Assembly (NCBI GenBank): GCA_014239455.1
Contig: JAAZYV010000006.1
Span: 62,001-126,000 of the forward strand
Length of the DNA stretch: 64,000 nucleotides
Direction: 5' to 3'
Source of the DNA: Paracoccaceae bacterium
Lineage (GTDB): Bacteria > Pseudomonadota > Alphaproteobacteria > Rhodobacterales > Rhodobacteraceae
The notes under the pieces are model-generated. The model searched no databases and was not told where the DNA came from. It saw only the letters and a program-made list of their open reading frames with translations. Position numbers and translations under genes: made by a program. Below, in pieces: positions 9,761-19,195 of this stretch (position 1 is its first letter; each line of letters begins with the position of its first letter).

Positions 9761-10702
9761 TGCTGGTAGGAATTGATATGAATTACCTGATGGTATCACA
9801 TGACCAACTCCAGGAAATGGAAAGTGAAAACCAAGTAGTGCCATCTTTTCATTTGTGATTAAGGAAAGAACTTTTTCTCTAGATTTGATTGCTTTGATGG
9901 GATCCATATCATTTTCTGGTGTCCAACTAGGGAATACCAAGCTCGTGTTTGGGTGAAGTAAGGCATCCCCACAAATTAGAAGTTTAGCCTCCGCACTTTG
10001 AACTAATAGGCTGCTATGGCCAGGAGTATGACCAGAAGTATCCAGCATATGAACCCCTGGGATAACTTCTTTTTCTTCATCGTACAAAGTGACTTCGGAA
10101 AGGGCATTAAGAGAATTCACAGCATTTAAAACTGTTTGCTGAAATATTTGCTCAACCTCGTTTACACGGTTTTTTTTTGTCCACCATTCGTATTCATTTT
10201 GGGACATAATATATTCAGCATCAGGAAAAATAACCTCATCAAAATCATCCCTTATACCTAAGACATGGTCTGGATGGGCATGTGTCAAAAAAACATGTGT
10301 GATAGTATCTGGATCGATACCTGCCAAGTCGAGATTATCAAATAATCTTCCTGTATCGCCAATAAAACGTGAACCACCACCAACGTCAACCAAAAGCCTA
10401 TTTTCTTCGACGTCTATCACCGCTAGGTTTGTTTCTCTATAAATGTAATCATTTGGCATATGGTACTTCTGTAGATGTTGTTTAATCTCCTCTTCTGAAG
10501 CATTAATAGTTATTGATGAAATAGGCGTGGTGAACGATCCATCTGAAACTACAGTGATGTTTATTTTGCCCACGGAAAATTTAAAGAAATTCTGCAAATG
10601 GTTATTTTTTTGGCCTGTTATGTTACCAAAAGTTGGTGAAACAGTTGCATATAGCCCACTTGAATATAGATAGTTTAATATAACTCGACGGGAAAGAATC
10701 AT
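9746..10702 (-). CDS. metallo-beta-lactamase-fold hydrolase, probably exported
   Basis: A 318-residue MBL-fold protein with the zinc motif HAHPDH at 141-146, a downstream SGHTPGHS histidine motif and the bridging Asp in LLICGDALLHP. The N-terminus (SRRVILNYLYSSGLYATVSP) looks like a Tat-type or other export signal, though its hydrophobic core is short and interrupted by polar residues. Such proteins include lactonases, periplasmic hydrolases and glyoxalase-II-like enzymes; the substrate cannot be read from sequence. Its 3' end overlaps the convergent upstream hydrolase by 15 nt. It is divergent from dusA, with the promoters expected in the 105-nt gap. Confidence 0.85.
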   Translation of the reverse strand: MILSRRVILNYLYSSGLYATVSPTFGNITGQKNNHLQNFFKFSVGKINITVVSDGSFTTPISSITINASEEEIKQHLQKYHMPNDYIYRETNLAVIDVEENRLLVDVGGGSRFIGDTGRLFDNLDLAGIDPDTITHVFLTHAHPDHVLGIRDDFDEVIFPDAEYIMSQNEYEWWTKKNRVNEVEQIFQQTVLNAVNSLNALSEVTLYDEEKEVIPGVHMLDTSGHTPGHSSLLVQSAEAKLLICGDALLHPNTSLVFPSWTPENDMDPIKAIKSREKVLSLITNEKMALLGFHFPFPGVGHVIPSGNSYQFLPASIRW

Positions 10703-10807
10703 TTAATTAAAATCATTTTTTTTTGCTAATTTATGAATATAGTTTGTTGGGTGACGATATCTAACATTATTTAATTTTGCAATATTAACCAGGTTGAGTT
10801 TAAGAGT

Positions 10808-11830
10808 ATGCTTTCAAATAGACTTCTTTCTGTAGCACCGATGATGGAACGAACTGACAGACATTGTCGGTACTTTTTTCGATTATTAACAAAAGAAACA
10901 CTTTTATATTCTGAAATGATTTATGCGGATGCAATAATAAGGGGAGATAGAGCAAAATTGTTAGATTTTTCAAATCTAGAGCATCCCATTGCTTTACAGA
11001 TTGGTGGAAATGATCCCAAAATTTTAGCTGAAGCAACTAAAATAGGAGTAGATTGGGGATATGATGAAGTAAATTTAAATGTAGGATGCCCTTCTTCTAG
11101 AGTTAGGTCCGGGGAATTTGGTGCATGCTTAATGAAAGAGCAAGAACTGGTGGCCAAATGTGTAGAATCAATGGCCAAAAATGCATTAAAAACTCCGGTT
11201 ACAATTAAATGTCGTATAGGAGTCGATGATCAAGATCCCGAAATAGTGCTACCCGAATTCATTCAGGCAGTATCTCAAGCTGGAGTAAAAATCTTTGTAA
11301 TTCATGCAAGGAAAGCGATACTAAATGGATTGAGTCCGAAGGAAAATAGAAAGATTCCACCAATAGATTATGAATTGGTGGCCAAAGTTCGAGATCGATT
11401 TCCAAATCTACAAATTTGTATTAATGGAGAGATCAAGGAATTGGAAATGGTTTCAAGGTTCATTAAACAAGGATTTGCTGGATGCATGATAGGACGCCAG
11501 GCTTACAAAAACCCAAAAGTGCTTCTTAGTGCAGATGAAGTCATTTTTAGATTTGTCGAGTACCAGCAAAAAACATCTGAGGGAATAAGATTACAAAATG
11601 CTTTAATAAATATGTTAGAATATGTGGAATGGCATCTTTCAGTTGGAGGCAAAGCATCAAGTGTTTTAAGACATTTGATTAACTCCGTTTCAGGCATGCC
11701 AGGTGCTAAAGTCTTTAGATCCATAATTTCAGAGGGAATGGCCTGTCCGGGATCAGGACCAGAATTACTAAGCAGTGCTATGAAACATGTGAATTTCACA
11801 GAAGAAGTAGAAGAATATCCAGGTCATTAA
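10808..11830 (+). CDS. dusA: tRNA-dihydrouridine(20/20a) synthase
   Basis: FMN- and NADPH-dependent reductase that converts uridines 20/20a in the tRNA D-loop to dihydrouridine. The DusA-specific opening SVAPMMERTDRHCRYFFRL, the catalytic NVGCPSSRVRSG block containing the active-site Cys, the VTIKCRIGVDD strand, HARKAILNGLSPKENR and the FMN phosphate site INGEIK and GCMIGRQAY are all present. The 340-residue length fits DusA and not the DusB/NifR3 branch. The next gene starts 1 nt after its stop, so the pair is almost certainly cotranscribed. Confidence 0.96.
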   Translation: MLSNRLLSVAPMMERTDRHCRYFFRLLTKETLLYSEMIYADAIIRGDRAKLLDFSNLEHPIALQIGGNDPKILAEATKIGVDWGYDEVNLNVGCPSSRVRSGEFGACLMKEQELVAKCVESMAKNALKTPVTIKCRIGVDDQDPEIVLPEFIQAVSQAGVKIFVIHARKAILNGLSPKENRKIPPIDYELVAKVRDRFPNLQICINGEIKELEMVSRFIKQGFAGCMIGRQAYKNPKVLLSADEVIFRFVEYQQKTSEGIRLQNALINMLEYVEWHLSVGGKASSVLRHLINSVSGMPGAKVFRSIISEGMACPGSGPELLSSAMKHVNFTEEVEEYPGH

Positions 11831-11831
11831 C

Positions 11832-12668
11832 ATGGCGCAAATTTGGACAAATTTTATTAAAAATGGATGGTGTTTTTTAGATAATGGCATAGAAAATTAT
11901 CGATGGATTGAAGCAACCAAAGCGAATATTCGTAATAAATTTCGGCAAAAGGAATATAAAGATAGTGATTTCAGGTCTGGATCTACTTGGTTTGCAGGAA
12001 TAAATTTTTTAGATAATGAAATTGGAGGAGATGTTGACGGCATATCATTCAGTTCAGCGCTATGGTCTCAGATTTCTGGAAAATTTGGTGTTGGCATTAA
12101 ATACTGGGATACTGCACAGGTGTCGATATGTTGGAAAGGTTATCCAAGAAAAGATCGGTCGGAATCAGAAAAAGCATTCAAATATCGCTTAAAAAAATAT
12201 TCTTCACATGTAGACGGTTTGATTCCAATAGGTTCATCAAGGAAGAGATTTGCTAAAGAATTCCATGCCTTTATTCTTGGTATACCCATAATTAATAACA
12301 GAGTTGATTCCGCGCCCTTGATGGTCTGGGAAGGTTCCCACAAAATATTTAGGAATATGTTTCGAAAAGTATATGCTGGTTTGTCAGAAACTGAGATAAG
12401 CAATTTGGACGTGACAGAAATTTATCAGAAATATAGGAGGAAAGTTTTTTCAACCTGCCCTGTCAGAAAAGTGTTTTCTCATAATAATCAACCTTATATT
12501 CTTGATAGACATTTATTACACGGGATAGAATCTTGGAGCGTACCTATTGGTGATCCTTTATTACCCCATCGGGATAAACTATTTTGCATAAATCCCATGT
12601 CTGGCCGAATTGTGGTTTACTTCAGGCCTGCTTACAAGAATCCGTTAGATTGGATAACTCAGAATTAA
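11832..12668 (+). CDS. putative 2-oxoglutarate/Fe(II) oxygenase-like protein coupled to dusA
   Basis: A 278-residue protein of no named family that I can assign. It has the order of residues expected for the double-stranded beta-helix oxygenases: His126-x-Asp128 (SSHVDGL), then PLMVWEGSHK resembling the phytanoyl-CoA dioxygenase core, a distal His230 in RHLLHGIESW and an arginine at 259 or 265 (GRIVVYFRP) suitable for 2-oxoglutarate binding. No signal peptide or membrane segment is seen. The ATG is 1 nt after the dusA stop, implying translational coupling. The oxygenase assignment is an inference from the spacing of these residues; a role in RNA modification is only suggested by context. Confidence 0.6.
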   Translation: MAQIWTNFIKNGWCFLDNGIENYRWIEATKANIRNKFRQKEYKDSDFRSGSTWFAGINFLDNEIGGDVDGISFSSALWSQISGKFGVGIKYWDTAQVSICWKGYPRKDRSESEKAFKYRLKKYSSHVDGLIPIGSSRKRFAKEFHAFILGIPIINNRVDSAPLMVWEGSHKIFRNMFRKVYAGLSETEISNLDVTEIYQKYRRKVFSTCPVRKVFSHNNQPYILDRHLLHGIESWSVPIGDPLLPHRDKLFCINPMSGRIVVYFRPAYKNPLDWITQN

Positions 12669-12713
12669 TCTTTTTTAGTACCTTGTCGATATGGTTAATT
12701 CGATCTCAACATG

Positions 12714-13184
12714 TTAATTTTTTAGTCTATCTAGGCAACCCTGCAATATATAGCATGCTGCTACTTTGTCGATAACTTGAGAACGTGATTTTCTGGAAAT
12801 ATCTGAGGCAATGAGAATTCTCTCTGCAGCTATAGTGGATAATCTTTCATCCCATAGATAGACGGGAAGGTTCATTTTGGGGGAAAGTTTTGACGCAAAG
12901 GCCCTAGTCGACTGGCATCGAGGTCCTTCAGTGCCATTCATATTAATTGGTAGTCCTAGAACTATTCCGTTAAAAGAATATGAAGAATTAATTCTTAAGA
13001 TTTCATTGAGATCATCAACAAACTTTTTCCTCTTGATCGTGCATAGGGATGTGGCGATAGTTCTAGTAGGGTCTGAAATCGCTACTCCTATGGTCTTTGT
13101 TCCGAGATCCAACCCTAGGAGAGGACGATTAGGATTCAAAGATTTCATAAAACTCTCGATATTTTCTGCTATAAAACTATTCAT
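12714..13184 (-). CDS. ruvX: RuvX/YqgF pre-16S rRNA-processing RNase H-fold nuclease
   Basis: A 156-residue RNase H-fold nuclease, historically called a putative Holliday junction resolvase and now linked to maturation of the 16S rRNA 5' end. The first acidic motif LLGLDLGTKTIGVAISD, the central GIVLGLPINMNGTEGP, and YLWDERLSTIAAE with the conserved Asp-Glu pair are all present, followed by the C-terminal KVAACYILQ helix with another acidic Asp just before it. It is 26 nt downstream of ccmI on the same strand and convergent with the oxygenase-like gene. Confidence 0.95.
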   Translation of the reverse strand: MNSFIAENIESFMKSLNPNRPLLGLDLGTKTIGVAISDPTRTIATSLCTIKRKKFVDDLNEILRINSSYSFNGIVLGLPINMNGTEGPRCQSTRAFASKLSPKMNLPVYLWDERLSTIAAERILIASDISRKSRSQVIDKVAACYILQGCLDRLKN

Positions 13185-13210
13185 AAAATGACCTGGATTC
13201 TACTGTTGCT

Positions 13211-14407
13211 TCAGGGGGCGATTCTTTGAAGTTTTTTCAAAACATCCGGTTGATCTTTAAAGTAACGTTTTGCTTTTTTTAAAATTTCAAATGCTTGTTC
13301 ATCTTTCCCTAAAACTCGATAAGATCTTACTAGTTTAAGCCATTCTTCATAAGTCCCCCCCTCAGTTTTCAGTCTTTCACTTAAGGTAAAGACCATTTCA
13401 TTAATCATCGCCACCGCGTCTTGATTCATATCTTCCCCCAAGTGGTTTTTGGGTCCTTTAGTTGTTTCACTTAACATTTCTTCGATTCTTTGTATGTCTT
13501 GTCTTATCAATTGGTTCCAGGGGGCATCTTCAGGGCCCTCCCCTAAGAGCTCTTTCCAGATTGTATAACCTTCAGTCAATTTGTTGTTTTGTAGTTTTAA
13601 CAAACCATAATAATATCTGGATTTTTGGTTAGAACGGTCAATATGGAGGGATTTTTTTATATTTTCTTCAGCTTCTACGGACACGTAACCATTTGTTGCT
13701 CCAATCATTAATTCAGCTAATTTTCCATAATCTTCTGCCGTTATTGTAGGCTTAATAGTTTCAATGACATGCATTTGACTTTGATAAGAAGTTTTGTAAT
13801 CACCTAGTTTTGCAGCGTTATCGACTAGTAGGTTATAGCCTTTGAGATCTTTTGGTCTATCCCCTAAGATGATTTCGAGTCGGTCAACCAATATTTTTAG
13901 CTGTTGGTTTTCATTGTTTTGTTGAGTAACAGATTCATTATTTAAAGTCTGTGATAAAAGTAATTCGGCTTGTTGCTGATTTAATTGACTCGCAAAGAAA
14001 GCCTCCTTATTAAGATTTCTAGTTTTCTGGGGGTGGTCCTCAAAACCATAATAACCTATTTTCAGATAGATAAGGCTCGTACTTATGATCAGGAAAGGTA
14101 GTCCCAAATATAGAAAAATATTGCTGAAAATAGCAGGTGCTTTTTCTGTTTTTCTGATTTTATTTTTTTCATATCTAATTTCTTTAAGAATGCGCTTATC
14201 AATTTCAAGCCTTGCCGCATTCAATTCTTCTTCGTCAATGGGGTTGTTCTTGGATTCATTTATTATTTCATCTAATTGATCCTTTAGCTCATCCACATAT
14301 TTATTTCTACTGCCAACCGCAGTATCTTTGGAGAAATGTAATTTTCTTGCAATAATCAGAATAATGAAAGCAAAAATTAGGGTTATAAAAATAAAGAAAA
14401 AAGGCAT
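13211..14407 (-). CDS. ccmI: cytochrome c maturation protein CcmI (CycH)
   Basis: A membrane protein that delivers apocytochrome c to the CcmFH haem ligation machinery. Two N-terminal membrane segments are visible (residues about 2-20 and 92-112) separated by the cytoplasmic leucine-zipper-like loop with the family pattern YVDELKDQLDEI then ELNAARLEIDKRIL. The C-terminal periplasmic half is helical and TPR-like. Length is 398 residues. Other ccm genes are absent here, so ccmI is detached from the cluster, as often occurs in Alphaproteobacteria. The assignment rests on topology and the loop pattern more than strict identity. Confidence 0.85.
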   Translation of the reverse strand: MPFFFIFITLIFAFIILIIARKLHFSKDTAVGSRNKYVDELKDQLDEIINESKNNPIDEEELNAARLEIDKRILKEIRYEKNKIRKTEKAPAIFSNIFLYLGLPFLIISTSLIYLKIGYYGFEDHPQKTRNLNKEAFFASQLNQQQAELLLSQTLNNESVTQQNNENQQLKILVDRLEIILGDRPKDLKGYNLLVDNAAKLGDYKTSYQSQMHVIETIKPTITAEDYGKLAELMIGATNGYVSVEAEENIKKSLHIDRSNQKSRYYYGLLKLQNNKLTEGYTIWKELLGEGPEDAPWNQLIRQDIQRIEEMLSETTKGPKNHLGEDMNQDAVAMINEMVFTLSERLKTEGGTYEEWLKLVRSYRVLGKDEQAFEILKKAKRYFKDQPDVLKKLQRIAP

Positions 14408-14594
14408 GAGTAATTGACTAGGGTGGTTAATGAGAATGTAAGCTGCCGCAAAAATATCTATTCAAACTCGCATTTTCAAGCATTATCTTGCCAGTTTGAT
14501 AGTTTGTGGACTGGATTACTTTCTGAAACATAGTTGTCTTTCTCAATATCTTTATGTAGGAAAAGGAAAACGTTTACAATTTTCTAAGGTTGGT

Positions 14595-15842
14595 ATGAAG
14601 AGATATTCGGCATTTGCTTTGGTAAAAGAAGCCTTCAACAATCATCTGGGTTGGGGAAGGGCTTGGCGGCACGCACAACCAAAAAAAAGATATAAGGTAA
14701 TTATAGTTGGAGCCGGTGGACATGGTCTTGCCACTGCTTATTATTTGGGAAAAAACTTTGGAATAAGGGATGTTGCAGTTATTGAAAAAGGTTGGTTAGG
14801 CGGAGGAAATACTGGGAGAAATACTACGATCATAAGATCAAATTACTTACAAGAAGAGTCTGCCGCAATTTATGAAAAATCTAGAGCACTCTATGAAACG
14901 TTATCCCAAGAGCTGAATTATAATATCATGTTTAGTCCGAGAGGGGTAATGATGCTTTGTCAAACGGAGCATGAATTGCGAGCAATGAAAAGAACTTACT
15001 ATGCCAACCGACTTTTTGGTGTTCAAACTGAAATGGTATCTCCTACGCGTATGAAGGAAATGATTCCAATTATAAATACTGATGGACCTCGTTATCCAAT
15101 TTTAGGAGGGTTATGGCAACCAAGAGGAGGAACTGCCAGGCATGATGCAGTAGCTTGGGGTTACGCGCGGGCAATTTCTAGTTGGGGGGCTGAAATCATA
15201 GAAAATTGCGAAGTTACAGGTATAGTAAGAGAGGCATCCACGGTTAAATCGGTTCAAACCACCAAAGGTTCAATAGATTGTGAAAAATTATGCTTTGTTG
15301 TGGCTGGAAGTTCTAGCCTTCTTGCTGAATTAGCGGGATTTCGCCTTCCATTAGAGTCTGTTGCTCTCCAAGCTTTAGTATCCGAACCTATAAAACCTGT
15401 AATGGATTGTGTAGTAATGGCAAATACCGTGCACGGTTATATGAGTCAATCTGACAAGGGTGAGATGGTTATAGGTGGTGGTGCTGATGGTTACAACAAT
15501 TATAGTCAGAGGGGAAGTTTCCAACATATAGAGGAGACCGTGAGGGCTCTTATCGAAACATTTCCAATTATCAGTCGCCTTCGGCAACTCCGTCAGTGGG
15601 GTGGTATTGTAGATATGACTGGTGACAGATCTCCCATAATTTCAAAAACGCCAGTTGAAAATATATTTTTGAATTGTGGATGGGGTACAGGAGGGTTCAA
15701 GGCTATTCCTGGTTCAGGTTGGGCAACTGCAGAACTTGTTGCACATGGGAATCCCGGAAAATTAGCAGTACCATTTTCATTAGCTAGGTTTGTTGAGGGA
15801 AGAATGATTGATGAGAGTATTGCCGCTGCTGTGGCTCATTAA
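14595..15842 (+). CDS. soxB: sarcosine oxidase subunit beta
   Basis: Flavin subunit of the heterotetrameric sarcosine oxidase, which demethylates sarcosine to glycine with transfer of the methyl carbon to tetrahydrofolate. The dinucleotide motif VGAGGHG is at 38-44, and GGTARHDAVAWG contains His183, which lines up with the histidine that carries covalent FMN in this family. The start was moved from a TTG at 14496 to the ATG at 14595: MKRYSAFALVKEA is the standard N-terminus and AAGG lies 5 nt upstream. The resulting 415 residues fit the family. First gene of soxBDAG. Confidence 0.96.
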   Translation: MKRYSAFALVKEAFNNHLGWGRAWRHAQPKKRYKVIIVGAGGHGLATAYYLGKNFGIRDVAVIEKGWLGGGNTGRNTTIIRSNYLQEESAAIYEKSRALYETLSQELNYNIMFSPRGVMMLCQTEHELRAMKRTYYANRLFGVQTEMVSPTRMKEMIPIINTDGPRYPILGGLWQPRGGTARHDAVAWGYARAISSWGAEIIENCEVTGIVREASTVKSVQTTKGSIDCEKLCFVVAGSSSLLAELAGFRLPLESVALQALVSEPIKPVMDCVVMANTVHGYMSQSDKGEMVIGGGADGYNNYSQRGSFQHIEETVRALIETFPIISRLRQLRQWGGIVDMTGDRSPIISKTPVENIFLNCGWGTGGFKAIPGSGWATAELVAHGNPGKLAVPFSLARFVEGRMIDESIAAAVAH

Positions 15843-15850
15843 TTTAGGGA

Positions 15851-16180
15851 TTGATTCGAGTGCTAAGATTTAAATGTCCAGTTTGTAATGTAGTTGCCGA
15901 TGAGACTGAATTGAGTCCTGGAGGGGAGGCACATATTGAAAGAATGGGACCAGGAAGTTCTGATGATGCTTTTTACAAATACCTTTTTGAGAGAAAGAAT
16001 CCCTTAGGAGTACATTTTGAAAGGTGGTTTCACGCTTATGGATGTGGAAAATGGTTTCATGCAGCTCGCTGTACAAAAACAATGGAGATTTTTGGTACTT
16101 ATAAGGCCCAGGAGATCAAACCACCTAAGCATATCACCGATGCTATCAGAAAAAAGAAACCAAATTGGAAAAATGAATAG
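15851..16180 (+). CDS. soxD: sarcosine oxidase subunit delta
   Basis: Small zinc-binding subunit of heterotetrameric sarcosine oxidase. The protein opens with the CPVC zinc motif, continues with GGEAH, and later has FERWFHAYGCGKWFHAARC, the family signature. At 109 residues the length is normal. It begins at TTG 15851 or GTG 15860; no ATG precedes the CPVC motif. It sits 8 nt after soxB and its stop is directly followed by the soxA ATG, consistent with a single stoichiometric operon. Confidence 0.94.
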   Translation: MIRVLRFKCPVCNVVADETELSPGGEAHIERMGPGSSDDAFYKYLFERKNPLGVHFERWFHAYGCGKWFHAARCTKTMEIFGTYKAQEIKPPKHITDAIRKKKPNWKNE

Positions 16181-19100
16181 ATGAGTACAAGAATTTCAAA
16201 AGGTGGGAGACTACTTGATCGTAACAAGCGATTGTCTTTTGCTTTCAATGGAAGAAACTTATTTGGTTTCCAGGGAGATACTTTAGCTTCTGCATTACTA
16301 GCTAATGACCAAGTATTGATAGGTCGTTCTTTCAAGTATCATAGACCACGTGGATTCGTTTCATCAGGAGTCGAGGAACCCAATGCTTTGATGAGTTTGG
16401 GACATGGTGGTAATTTTGAACCAAATAGATCTGCTACAACAGTAGAATTAGTAGATGGGATCGAAGCAGTTTCTCAAAATCACTTAGGTTCATTAGAATG
16501 GGATCTTGGTTTTATCAACAATTTTTTTGCAAAAATCTTTCCAGCAGGATTCTACTATAAGACATTCATGAAGCCTAGATTTGCTTGGAAGCATCTATTC
16601 GAACCCATTATTAGGAATGCTGCTGGTTTAGGTAGGGCGCCTAGTCTACCAGATGAAACAGCCTATGATTACTTTTATGCTCACGTAGACATTTTGGTTA
16701 TTGGGGCAGGTATGGCTGGATTACTTACGACCTATGAATTAGCTAAATCTGGATTAAACGTACTCTTGGTTGAACAGAAGCATTACTTCGGTGGGTATGC
16801 ACTATCTGATGATTTTGAAGTGGAAGGTGTGGCTGTATCTAAATGGCTTGAAAACATGGAACGAGAGCTAGCTAATTTAGATAATGTCCAAGTAAAAAAG
16901 AATTTCACAGCAATCGGGCTCCATGACCATGGTTATCTAATAGGCTGTGAGAACTTAGAAGTAGCTGAGAAAATGGGTAGAAGTGCTATACGGCATAGAC
17001 TTTGGCGTTTAAGAATTAAGCAAATAGTCTTGGCTACCGGCGCTATCGAACGACCTCTAATATTTGCGGGCAATGATATACCAGGAGTGATGTTATCCTC
17101 CGCAGCTCTGGATTTTTATAAACTCTATGGTGTTTCCCCCGGGGATAGAACAGTGGTGGTAACCAATAATGACTCGGCCTATTTGACGGCAATAAATTTA
17201 CACAATGCTGGATTGAGTGTTCCTGTAATAATCGATGTTAGAGAAGGATCTAGTGGAGACCTTTCTGACAGCTTAAGATCGATGGGAATCAGAATTGAAT
17301 ATGGGAAGGGGATTGCCAGTGTTCTGGGTAAGAAAAGGGTTAAAGCTGTAGAACTATGTTCTCTTACAGGTGAGGGAAGTGTGCAGGAAACAATAGAATG
17401 TGATAGCGTAATTATGTCCGGTGGTTGGTCTTCTACAGTTCATCTTTGGTCCCACTGCGGGGGAAGATTAATTTGGAATGATGATTTGGACACGTTTCTC
17501 CCAGATGCTTCCAAACCACCCATAGATGAGAATGGAGAAGATTTTATAGGTGTTGTTGGATCGGCTTCGGGCAGTTTTTGGCCTTCAGAAATTATACAAA
17601 ATGTGAAAGAAACAGTAAGTAAGATTCAGAAAAAATTTCAAATAAGTAAAATGAGATCAAGCAGTATCTCTATTCAGGAAATCAAATATGGAGATAGTTC
17701 TTCCAAATATTTTACACCAGAAGGTGCTGGCGAAAAGTTAAAAAGCAAATGTTTTGTCGATTTTCAAAACGATGTGAAGCTATCTGATTTGAGATTAGCC
17801 ATGCAAGAAGGATATGAGAGTGTAGAACATCTAAAGAGATATACGACCCTAGGTATGGCAACAGACCAAGGGAAACTTTCTAACATAAACGGTCTTAAAT
17901 ATCTTGCTGATTTGGTGGGCAGAGAAATTAATGAAGTTGGAACAACTACCTTCCGACCACCCTATACGCCAATTTCATTAGGTTCGATTGCAGGAGAAGC
18001 CCGTAAGGGTTTATTTAAACCAGTGAGAAAGACCATGCTTCACCCTTGGCACGAGGCGAATGGAGCCAGCTGGGAGCCCGTAGGTGATTGGAGAAGACCG
18101 TATGCTTACCTTAAAAAAAATGAAACTATTGAGCAAGCTGTCTTAAGGGAGGTTACTAACACCCGGAATGCTTTGGGTATCCTAGATGCTTCAACGTTAG
18201 GTAAGATCATTGTTAGCGGACCTGATGCTGCGAATTTCTTGGATTTGATGTACACCAATATGATATCGACATTGCAGGTAGGGAGGTGTCGATATGGTTT
18301 GATGTGCAATGAGAATGGGTTTCTTTTTGATGATGGGGTAGTGGTAAGGTTAGCTGAGGAAACCTTCCTTTGTCATACAACTACTGGGGGTGCAGATAGA
18401 GTTTATTCTTGGATGGAAGAATGGCACCAGACTGAATGGTGGAATAAACGCATGTTCATCCAAAATGTAACGGAACAATACACGCAAATAACTATCGCAG
18501 GACCAAAATCACGTCTCTTACTGGAGGGATTAGGCGGTTTAGATGTATCCCGAGAAGCTTTAAAGCCTTTGGGTTATCTAGAAGGAGAATTGGCTAAGAT
18601 AAAGGCGAGGGTTTTTAGGATTTCTTTTTCTGGTGAATTATCATTTGAAATCGCTGTCCCCAACCAATTTGGGTTAGAATTTTGGGAAAAATGCTTAGAA
18701 ACTGGTTCCCAGTTTGGAATCAGCCCTTATGGAACAGAAGCCTTACATGTCATGAGAGCCGAGAAGGGTTTTATTATGATTGGTGATGAAACAGATGGCA
18801 CCGTAATTCCTCAGGACTTAAATTTAGGGTGGGCGGTTTCCAAAAAGAAAAAGGATTTCATCGGGAAACGAGCCCAAGAGAGAATTTTTATGAATGATCC
18901 AAATCGTAAAACATTGGTTGGATTATCTTTACAGAATAGCTCTGAAAAGATACCTGATGGTGCTTCTGCAATCTTAGGAGGCGTTGGCCAAGCCGGTGAT
19001 AATGTTATAGGTCATGTTACTTCTACGTATTTTTCACCAACACTTGATAAACCTATTGCTATGGCTCTGCTCAAGGATGGCAAAAACCTACTAGGGCAAA

Positions 19101-19195
19101 CCATTGAAATACCAGTGGAATCCGAGAAAATTCTAAAGGCGATTGTTATTGAACCAAAATTTTATGATGTCGAAGGCAACCGGCAAAATGATTGA
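16181..19195 (+). CDS. soxA: sarcosine oxidase subunit alpha
   Basis: The 1004-residue large subunit. In order it has an N-terminal ferredoxin-like region with FKYHRPRG and GVEEPNA (residues about 1-85), an NAD/FAD-binding domain starting with VIGAGMAG at 173-180 and ATGAIERPLIFAGND, and a C-terminal aminomethyltransferase (GcvT-like) folate domain from about residue 610 to the end, with LDASTLGKI and HVMRAEKGFI. The subunit couples sarcosine oxidation to methylene-tetrahydrofolate formation. It starts immediately after the soxD stop and overlaps soxG by 8 nt. Confidence 0.97.
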   Translation: MSTRISKGGRLLDRNKRLSFAFNGRNLFGFQGDTLASALLANDQVLIGRSFKYHRPRGFVSSGVEEPNALMSLGHGGNFEPNRSATTVELVDGIEAVSQNHLGSLEWDLGFINNFFAKIFPAGFYYKTFMKPRFAWKHLFEPIIRNAAGLGRAPSLPDETAYDYFYAHVDILVIGAGMAGLLTTYELAKSGLNVLLVEQKHYFGGYALSDDFEVEGVAVSKWLENMERELANLDNVQVKKNFTAIGLHDHGYLIGCENLEVAEKMGRSAIRHRLWRLRIKQIVLATGAIERPLIFAGNDIPGVMLSSAALDFYKLYGVSPGDRTVVVTNNDSAYLTAINLHNAGLSVPVIIDVREGSSGDLSDSLRSMGIRIEYGKGIASVLGKKRVKAVELCSLTGEGSVQETIECDSVIMSGGWSSTVHLWSHCGGRLIWNDDLDTFLPDASKPPIDENGEDFIGVVGSASGSFWPSEIIQNVKETVSKIQKKFQISKMRSSSISIQEIKYGDSSSKYFTPEGAGEKLKSKCFVDFQNDVKLSDLRLAMQEGYESVEHLKRYTTLGMATDQGKLSNINGLKYLADLVGREINEVGTTTFRPPYTPISLGSIAGEARKGLFKPVRKTMLHPWHEANGASWEPVGDWRRPYAYLKKNETIEQAVLREVTNTRNALGILDASTLGKIIVSGPDAANFLDLMYTNMISTLQVGRCRYGLMCNENGFLFDDGVVVRLAEETFLCHTTTGGADRVYSWMEEWHQTEWWNKRMFIQNVTEQYTQITIAGPKSRLLLEGLGGLDVSREALKPLGYLEGELAKIKARVFRISFSGELSFEIAVPNQFGLEFWEKCLETGSQFGISPYGTEALHVMRAEKGFIMIGDETDGTVIPQDLNLGWAVSKKKKDFIGKRAQERIFMNDPNRKTLVGLSLQNSSEKIPDGASAILGGVGQAGDNVIGHVTSTYFSPTLDKPIAMALLKDGKNLLGQTIEIPVESEKILKAIVIEPKFYDVEGNRQND

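Noticed and set aside
14496..14594. TTG-initiated N-terminal extension of soxB
   Set aside because: The sarcosine oxidase beta family begins at the MKRYSAF segment and the ATG at 14595 has AAGG 5 nt upstream.
14408..14594. Glycine riboswitch in front of soxB
   Set aside because: I looked for the paired glycine aptamer arrangement and found no convincing match.
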